DNA of 64,000 nt from Paraburkholderia sp. (lineage in GTDB: Bacteria > Pseudomonadota > Gammaproteobacteria > Burkholderiales > Burkholderiaceae). Of this stretch, positions 59,802-64,000 are shown piece after piece. The position numbers and the translations under genes are program-made. Numbering within the stretch: the stretch's first letter is position 1; the number at the start of each line of letters is the position of its first letter. The notes beneath the pieces were generated by a model, which saw only the letters and a list, made by a program, of their open reading frames with translations, searched no databases and was not told the origin of the DNA. The DNA is taken from NCBI GenBank assembly GCA_004322045.1, contig SCRN01000020.1:1-64000 (forward strand), written 5' to 3'.

Positions 59802-59931
59802 ACGGAGCGTCACGGTGCGGCGCTGGGTCTGGTTCATCGCGCTTTGGTGCGGGGGCGTCGGCGCGGCCCTCCTGCTCGGTGAAACCTTCAAGCTCTTCAT
59901 GAACGCGACGCTCTTTGCCGTCACCAAATAA
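59779..59931 (+). CDS. Small bd-oxidase-associated membrane protein (DUF2474, CydX-like)
   Basis: 50 aa, too short for most gene calls. One membrane helix, RRWVWFIALWCGGVGAALLL, follows a short basic N-terminus (MASIGTIKRSVTV); the tail is LFMNATLFAVTK. The W-x-x-x-W plus G pattern matches DUF2474 proteins, which are encoded directly after CIO-type cydB genes and act as the small accessory subunit, like CydX. It starts inside cydB (23-bp overlap) and is thus translationally coupled. Confidence 0.8.
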   Translation: MASIGTIKRSVTVRRWVWFIALWCGGVGAALLLGETFKLFMNATLFAVTK

Positions 59932-60354
59932 CGGCCCATATTCCGGCACGGGCAACCGATGCCCGCGCCCGCCAATCGAGCACGCCGCGACGCTTCGATG
60001 CACGCCGTGCTGGCGCCAAGCGACGCGCACACCCTACCAATCCATTCAGCGCTAATCGCGGCGCGCGCCCACGTCGAGCCCCCAAACTCTAGACTGATTT
60101 CGGTCAATTTTTCCTGTTACAGAAGCGTGAAAAAATTGCCGAAAACCCTAACTGTGCTTTTTTCCTACATTTTATTGGGAAGGGATTGCTTTCGGTAAAT
60201 ATGGTTCTTAGAATTGGCCCGGTGGTGTTACAAGATGTAACGAGCTGTATCAGTTTCGCAGCCGGGCGCGCAAACGATGTCGTGCGCGTCAAGGTAAGAA
60301 AATATACGGTAAATAATACCGATTCGGGTCAACGGGGCTTCGGAAACGTGAGAA
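59932..60354. other. Long leader/promoter region of flhDC
   Basis: About 420 bp, AT-rich in its second half. No gene is seen. It holds an inverted repeat GTTACA-aga-TGTAAC (60227-60241), possibly a regulator site. A long upstream region with several regulator sites is normal for the flagellar master operon. Confidence 0.45.
60227..60241. promoter_or_regulatory. Inverted repeat in the flhDC upstream region
   Basis: Perfect arms GTTACA (60227-60232) and TGTAAC (60236-60241), 3-bp spacer, 114-128 bp before flhD. The flhDC promoter is the integration point for many regulators in enteric bacteria and Burkholderia; which protein binds here is unknown. Confidence 0.4.
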
Positions 60355-60675
60355 ATGGACCTAAACAGCGATACGCTGGAATCTATCCGCGAAATTAACC
60401 TGTCATATGTGATGCTCGCGCAACGCATGTTGCGCGAGGACAAGGCCGTCGGCATGTTCCGCCTGGGCTTGTCCTCGGAGCTGGCGGACTTGCTCGGCGG
60501 GCTTTCGCTCGCGCAATGCGTCAAGCTGGCCTCCTCCGATCAGCTACTGTGCTTCTTTCGCTTCAACGATCATGCGATGTTCTCAGCATTGACGCAAACC
60601 GCCAAGAACGCCGAAGTCGCCGCCACTCATACCGCGATCTTGCTTGCCAGCCAACCGGCCGAACAGTTCGCTTAA
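60355..60675 (+). CDS. flhD: Flagellar transcriptional activator FlhD
   Basis: 106 aa. With FlhC it forms the FlhD4C2 activator of class II flagellar genes. The family core is visible: IREINLSYVMLAQRMLREDKAVGMFRLGLSSELADLLGGLSLAQCVKLASSDQLLCFFRF. Near the middle, ASSDQLL and the later AMFSAL fit the dimer core. ATG 60355 is preceded by GAGAAATGGACC and so has a moderate GAGA site. flhC follows after 15 bp. Confidence 0.93.
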   Translation: MDLNSDTLESIREINLSYVMLAQRMLREDKAVGMFRLGLSSELADLLGGLSLAQCVKLASSDQLLCFFRFNDHAMFSALTQTAKNAEVAATHTAILLASQPAEQFA

Positions 60676-60690
60676 CTCGGGGGTTGCGCC

Positions 60691-61269
60691 ATGGTTCAGA
60701 AGAAGAGCCTGACGGAAGACGCTCAAGAGGTGTTTCGCGCCATCGCACTCATCGAGTTGGGGGCGCGCATGCAGGTGCTCGAAAGCGAACTCTCGCTGTC
60801 GCGCGACCGCATGATCCGGCTGTACCGCGAAATCAAGGGCGTGTCGCCGCCGAAAGGCATGCTGCCGTTTTCAGCCGACTGGTACATGACCTGGCTCGCG
60901 AACCTTCACGCGTCGCTCTTCTACAACACCTATGTGTTCCTCAAGCACGAGGCCGGGTGCTCGCATCTGGACGCGCTAACGAAGGGGTACCGCCTCTACG
61001 TCGAGCATTGCAAACACAGCGATGCGGAGCCCGTGCTCGACCTCACGCGTGCATGGACGTTGGTTCGCTTCTTCGACGCCGACATTTTGCAAATGACGCC
61101 GTGCTGCCGTTGCGGCGGCAAGTTCGTCGCGCATAAGCACGATTTGCAGCACAACGTCGTTTGCGGCGCCTGCCAACCGCCATCGCGCGCCGGCAAGACC
61201 AAGCGCGCGAGTACGGCAAAGCCAGCTGTCCTCGCCCCATCGGCCGACAAGACCGTGCGCGCCGCGTAA
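60691..61269 (+). CDS. flhC: Flagellar transcriptional activator FlhC
   Basis: 192 aa. It is the DNA-binding partner of FlhD. The N-terminus contains SLTEDAQEVFRAIALIELGARMQVLESE and SRDRMIRLYREIKGVSPPKGMLPFS, both typical. The zinc site is formed by four Cys in CCRCGGKF and CGAC. The C-terminal basic tail (AGKTKRASTAKPAVLAPSADK) is long. The gene is 15 bp downstream of flhD and ends before a good terminator at 61421. Confidence 0.93.
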   Translation: MVQKKSLTEDAQEVFRAIALIELGARMQVLESELSLSRDRMIRLYREIKGVSPPKGMLPFSADWYMTWLANLHASLFYNTYVFLKHEAGCSHLDALTKGYRLYVEHCKHSDAEPVLDLTRAWTLVRFFDADILQMTPCCRCGGKFVAHKHDLQHNVVCGACQPPSRAGKTKRASTAKPAVLAPSADKTVRAA

Positions 61270-61669
61270 GCACAAAAGAACACCACTTCGCTGCGCGTGC
61301 ACCGCTGCGCCGAGGCCAAGTCGAAGCGGTCGGCGGCCCTCCACCCGGACCCCGGCGAATCGCACACGTAACACGATGCGCCGCCGCGTTGACGAACAAA
61401 AGCGGCGTCGCCCGCACCAGGCCGACTTAGGACATTCCCTGAGTCGGCTTTCTTTTTTCTGCACCGCACCATCCCTCCTCCTCCCCGATTCCGAAGCCTC
61501 CAGACTGTCAGGCCGAGCTGTTCTTGACGCACCGCATTCAAGACGCGCCCTTGACTCGTTCGCCATCGCCTGCTGTACTAAATCCAGGCAGTTGATTTAA
61601 TCGAGCAGCTAAACGCGATACGCCATACGCTGCCAATTCGTTGTCAATCACTTGGAGGAGGAGCGTTCG
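61270..61669. other. Intergenic region between flhC and frcB
   Basis: 400 bp. It holds the flhDC terminator (61421-61457) and then the promoter region of the sugar transporter operon. No gene seen. Just before frcB the ribosome site is strong (GGAGGAGGAG, 61653-61662). Confidence 0.5.
61421..61457 (+). terminator. Rho-independent terminator of flhDC
   Basis: Arms GCCGACTTAG (61421-61430) and CTGAGTCGGC (61439-61448) pair over ten positions with one G-T pair, the loop is eight bases, and TTTCTTTTTT follows. Confidence 0.88.
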
Positions 61670-62662
61670 ATGAAGACCCGTCCCTATCTCGCCGTCGCGC
61701 GTCGTGCGATGCTCGGCGCCGCTGCAGCCTCGGTTGTATGTGCCGGTGCAGCTTTTGCCGATCAACCCGTCATCGGCCTCATCACGAAGACCGACACCAA
61801 TCCGTTCTTCGTGAAGATGAAGGAAGGCGCGCAAGCCGCCGCCCAAAAGGACGGCGCGAAGCTGTTGACTGCAGCGGGCCGATACGATGGCGATAACGGG
61901 GCGCAAGTCACGGCGCTCGAGAACATGACGACGGCCGGCGCCAAGGCAATCCTGATCACGCCCAGCGATACGAAGGCGATCGTCCCGTCGATCAAGAAGG
62001 CTCGCGCGGCGGGCGTCATGGTCATCGCGCTAGACACGCCGACCGATCCGCAAGACGCAACCGACGGACTGTTCGCCACCGACAACTTCAAGGCAGGCGT
62101 GTTGATCGGCGAGTATGCGAAGAAGGCCCTCGGCGGCAAGCCTGCGAAGATCGCCACGCTCGACCTAGCGCCTGGGATTTCGGTCGGCATCTTGCGGCAT
62201 AACGGCTTCCTGCAAGGCTTCGGTGTCAAGCAAGGCGACCCGAGCATCGTCTGCAGCCAAGACACGCGCGGCGATCAATCGAAGGGACAAGCGGCCATGG
62301 AAAACTGCTTGCAAAAGGCGCCCGACATCAACGTCGTCTACACGATCAACGAACCTGCAGCGGCGGGCGCCTACCGTGCGCTCAAGACCGCGGGCAAAGA
62401 GAAAGGCGTCCTGATCGTCTCGATCGACGGCGGCTGCGAAGGCGTACGCAATGTCAAATCGGGCGAAATCGCCGCGACCGCTCAGCAATACCCGCTGAAG
62501 ATGGCGTCGATGGGCGTCGATGCCGGCATGAACTACGCAAAGTCCGGCAAAAAAGTCAGCGGCTACACGGATACTGGGGTCACGCTGATCACCGACAAGG
62601 CGATGCCCGGTGTCGAGAGCAAAGACACGAAGTTCGGTTTGGAAAACTGTTGGGGTAAGTAA
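61670..62662 (+). CDS. frcB: Sugar ABC transporter periplasmic binding protein (fructose type)
   Basis: 330 aa. The signal peptide is MKTRPYLAVARRAMLGAAAA followed by SVVCAGAAFA. The periplasmic-binding-protein type I fold follows: IGLITKTDTNPFFVKMKEGAQ, AILITPSDTKAIVPS, IALDTPTDPQ and VSIDGGCEGVRN. These match the FrcB group of fructose-binding proteins. ATG 61670 gives the signal; a strong GGAGGAG site lies 10 bp before it. First gene of a three-gene operon frcB-frcC-frcA. Sugar specificity beyond the FrcB likeness cannot be proved. Confidence 0.85.
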   Translation: MKTRPYLAVARRAMLGAAAASVVCAGAAFADQPVIGLITKTDTNPFFVKMKEGAQAAAQKDGAKLLTAAGRYDGDNGAQVTALENMTTAGAKAILITPSDTKAIVPSIKKARAAGVMVIALDTPTDPQDATDGLFATDNFKAGVLIGEYAKKALGGKPAKIATLDLAPGISVGILRHNGFLQGFGVKQGDPSIVCSQDTRGDQSKGQAAMENCLQKAPDINVVYTINEPAAAGAYRALKTAGKEKGVLIVSIDGGCEGVRNVKSGEIAATAQQYPLKMASMGVDAGMNYAKSGKKVSGYTDTGVTLITDKAMPGVESKDTKFGLENCWGK

Positions 62663-62736
62663 CGGCGCTCGGCGCGGCGCCCTCCCCTCGCCGCGCCCGC
62701 TCAGTTCTCGATTTCGATCGTAGGAGACGACGCATC

Positions 62737-63735
62737 ATGACGACTCAATCCGCAGGGCCGCTCGCACCGGCCCCCACTCCTCACTCGCGCGGCCATCGCA
62801 TGCCGACCATCGCCGAGGCAGGCCCGTTGATCGCCCTCATTGCCGCGTGCGCCTTCTTCATTTCGCAAAGCCATCGGTTTCTGTCGTTTCAGAATCTATC
62901 GCTGATCCTGCAGCAGACGATGGTCGTCGCCGTCATTGCCATCGGACAAACGCTGATCGTGCTCACGGCCGGCATCGACTTGTCGTGCGGCATGGTGATG
63001 GCGTTCGGCTCGATCGTGATGACGAAATTCACCGTCGATCTCGGCGTGCCGCCTATTCTCGCCATCCTGTGCGGAATCGGTGCAAGCACTTTGTTTGGAC
63101 TCCTAAACGGTGTGCTCGTCACGCGCGTGAAGCTGCCTTCGTTCATCGTGACGCTGGGCACGCTGAACATCGCCTTCGCACTGACGCAAATCTATTCGAA
63201 TGCCGAAACCGTATCGAGCCTGCCCGATGCCATGATGTTCCTCGGCAACACGTTCCGGCTCGGGCCGGCAGAGGTCACGTACGGCACGGTGCTCGCGCTG
63301 CTGCTGTATTTGGTGACGTGGTTCGTGCTGCGCAATACCGTGCCTGGACGGCACTTGTATGCACTCGGCAACAACCCGGAAGCCGCGCGCTTGATGGGCT
63401 TGTCTTCGCAACGCATTTTGCTCACGGTCTATTCGCTCGCCGGGCTCATCTACGGCATTGCTGCACTACTACTCATCTCGCGCACCGGCGTAGGCGATCC
63501 GCAGGCAGGGCAAACCGACAACCTGGACAGCATCACGGCGGTCGTGCTGGGCGGCACGAGCCTGTTCGGCGGACGCGGTTCGATCGTGGGCACGCTGCTT
63601 GGCGCGCTCATCGTCGGCGTGTTCCGCAACGGGTTGACGTTGATCGGCGTCTCGTCGGTCTATCAAGTGCTGATCACCGGCATTCTCGTGATTCTCGCCG
63701 TTGCGGCCGACAAGCTGTCGCATCGTCGCGCCTGA
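62737..63735 (+). CDS. frcC: Sugar ABC transporter permease (fructose type)
   Basis: 332 aa, eight to ten hydrophobic helices of the BPD_transp_2/RbsC family. Typical stretches: VVAVIAIGQTLIVLTAGIDLSCG, PSFIVTLGTLNIAFALTQI and AVVLGGTSLFGGRGSIVGTLLGALIVGVFRNGL, of which the last is the EAA-like loop that contacts the ATPase. A GGAGA site precedes ATG 62737. It pairs with the FrcB-like protein upstream and the ATPase downstream. Confidence 0.88.
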   Translation: MTTQSAGPLAPAPTPHSRGHRMPTIAEAGPLIALIAACAFFISQSHRFLSFQNLSLILQQTMVVAVIAIGQTLIVLTAGIDLSCGMVMAFGSIVMTKFTVDLGVPPILAILCGIGASTLFGLLNGVLVTRVKLPSFIVTLGTLNIAFALTQIYSNAETVSSLPDAMMFLGNTFRLGPAEVTYGTVLALLLYLVTWFVLRNTVPGRHLYALGNNPEAARLMGLSSQRILLTVYSLAGLIYGIAALLLISRTGVGDPQAGQTDNLDSITAVVLGGTSLFGGRGSIVGTLLGALIVGVFRNGLTLIGVSSVYQVLITGILVILAVAADKLSHRRA

Positions 63736-63812
63736 CGAGCCGCTTCCGGCCAATCGTCGGTTCGACTCATCCTCATCCTCGTATCCGCATTTGAATTCGC
63801 CAAGGAAACGCC

Positions 63813-64000
63813 ATGTCGACCTCAAGCTCACGCTCCACGACGACGCCCGTGCTGCAAGCCCGCGGCCTCGTGAAGCGCTACGGACAAGTGACCGCGCTCG
63901 ACGGCTGTGATTTCGAAGTCATGCCGGGCGAGATTCTCGCCGTGATCGGTGACAACGGCGCGGGAAAATCCTCTCTGATCAAAGCGCTCTCGGGCGCAAC
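63813..64000 (+). CDS. frcA: Sugar ABC transporter ATP-binding protein, 3' end cut by window
   Basis: First 62 codons only. ATG 63813 follows an AAGGAA site. The protein reaches its Walker A motif, VIGDNGAGKSSLIKALSG, at residues 46-63 after the typical LQARGLVKRYGQVTALDGCDFEVMPGEILA start. A single nucleotide-binding domain (FrcA/XylG type) is likely from gene order, but the rest is outside the window. Confidence 0.88.
   Translation, partial: MSTSSSRSTTTPVLQARGLVKRYGQVTALDGCDFEVMPGEILAVIGDNGAGKSSLIKALSGA

Noticed and set aside
1-64000. tRNA, rRNA or CRISPR array anywhere in the window
   Set aside because: I saw no cloverleaf with a T-loop consensus, no rRNA-like stretch and no regularly spaced direct repeats. 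A tool-based scan (tRNAscan-type, CRISPR finder) would be needed to be certain.

Overview
The window is GC-rich bacterial DNA with short intergenic spaces and many ATGA start/stop overlaps. It looks like a chromosome of the Burkholderiaceae (Paraburkholderia, Trinickia, Caballeronia or Burkholderia type). The reasons are the gene families: an Mdc malonate decarboxylase operon, an OmpC-like porin, FlhDC, a CioAB-type quinol oxidase, DUF3562 and DUF2158 proteins, an IS407-type element and many LysR/MocR regulators. This assignment comes from gene content and codon use, not from a marker gene. I see no rRNA, tRNA or CRISPR array.

1-3.2 kb: the 3' half of a malonate decarboxylase operon (mdcD-E-G-H). 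3.2-6.1 kb: a fumarylacetoacetate-hydrolase-fold hydratase, a porin with a strong terminator, and a small exported protein. 6.35-13.6 kb: a tight seven-gene operon that reads as a phosphonolipid pathway. It encodes PEP mutase fused to a nucleotidyltransferase, phosphonopyruvate decarboxylase and 2-aminoethylphosphonate transaminase (making 2-aminoethylphosphonate, AEP), a second nucleotidyltransferase (activation), a CDP-alcohol phosphatidyltransferase (transfer to a lipid), an Fe(II)/2-oxoglutarate oxygenase (possible hydroxylation) and an HpnL-like membrane protein (possible flipping). This is the most interesting system in the window.

13.7-20.3 kb: a lone AAA ATPase behind nested inverted repeats, then a PEP-dependent dihydroxyacetone kinase cluster with its own HPr and Enzyme I, a small HTH protein and a glycerol facilitator. 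20.4-31.7 kb: a MocR regulator divergent from threonine aldolase across a perfect palindrome, arylamine N-acetyltransferase, a SigJ-like sigma factor, an AI-2E family permease, two secreted peptidases of families that usually work at acid pH (S10 and sedolisin S53), and a DHA2-type efflux pump.

31.8-43.6 kb: an accessory region between two MFS genes. A near-identical 35-bp repeat lies at each side of its first 9.4 kb, with a third, inverted copy nearby. It holds AT-rich orphan genes (one a five-repeat secreted protein), a decayed tyrosine recombinase, a KfrA-like protein, a GIY-YIG protein, an IS3/IS407-type element split by an IS110/IS1111-type element, and a LysR gene. Beyond the last repeat is a PAAR - glycine-zipper toxin candidate - small membrane protein cassette typical of type VI secretion cargo.

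43.6-64 kb: mostly chromosomal housekeeping and signalling genes. These are an MFS transporter, NnrU, an M20 peptidase, a superinfection-immunity-like protein, a DUF2158 protein, a NERD/UvrD-like helicase with a perfect ANR/FNR box near its 3' end, a GST, a PAS hybrid histidine kinase and a response regulator. They are followed by an isolated tssF, a BrnT/BrnA toxin-antitoxin pair, a cyanide-insensitive-type bd oxidase with its small DUF2474 subunit, flhDC with a terminator, and the start of a fructose-type ABC transporter operon (frcB, frcC, partial frcA).
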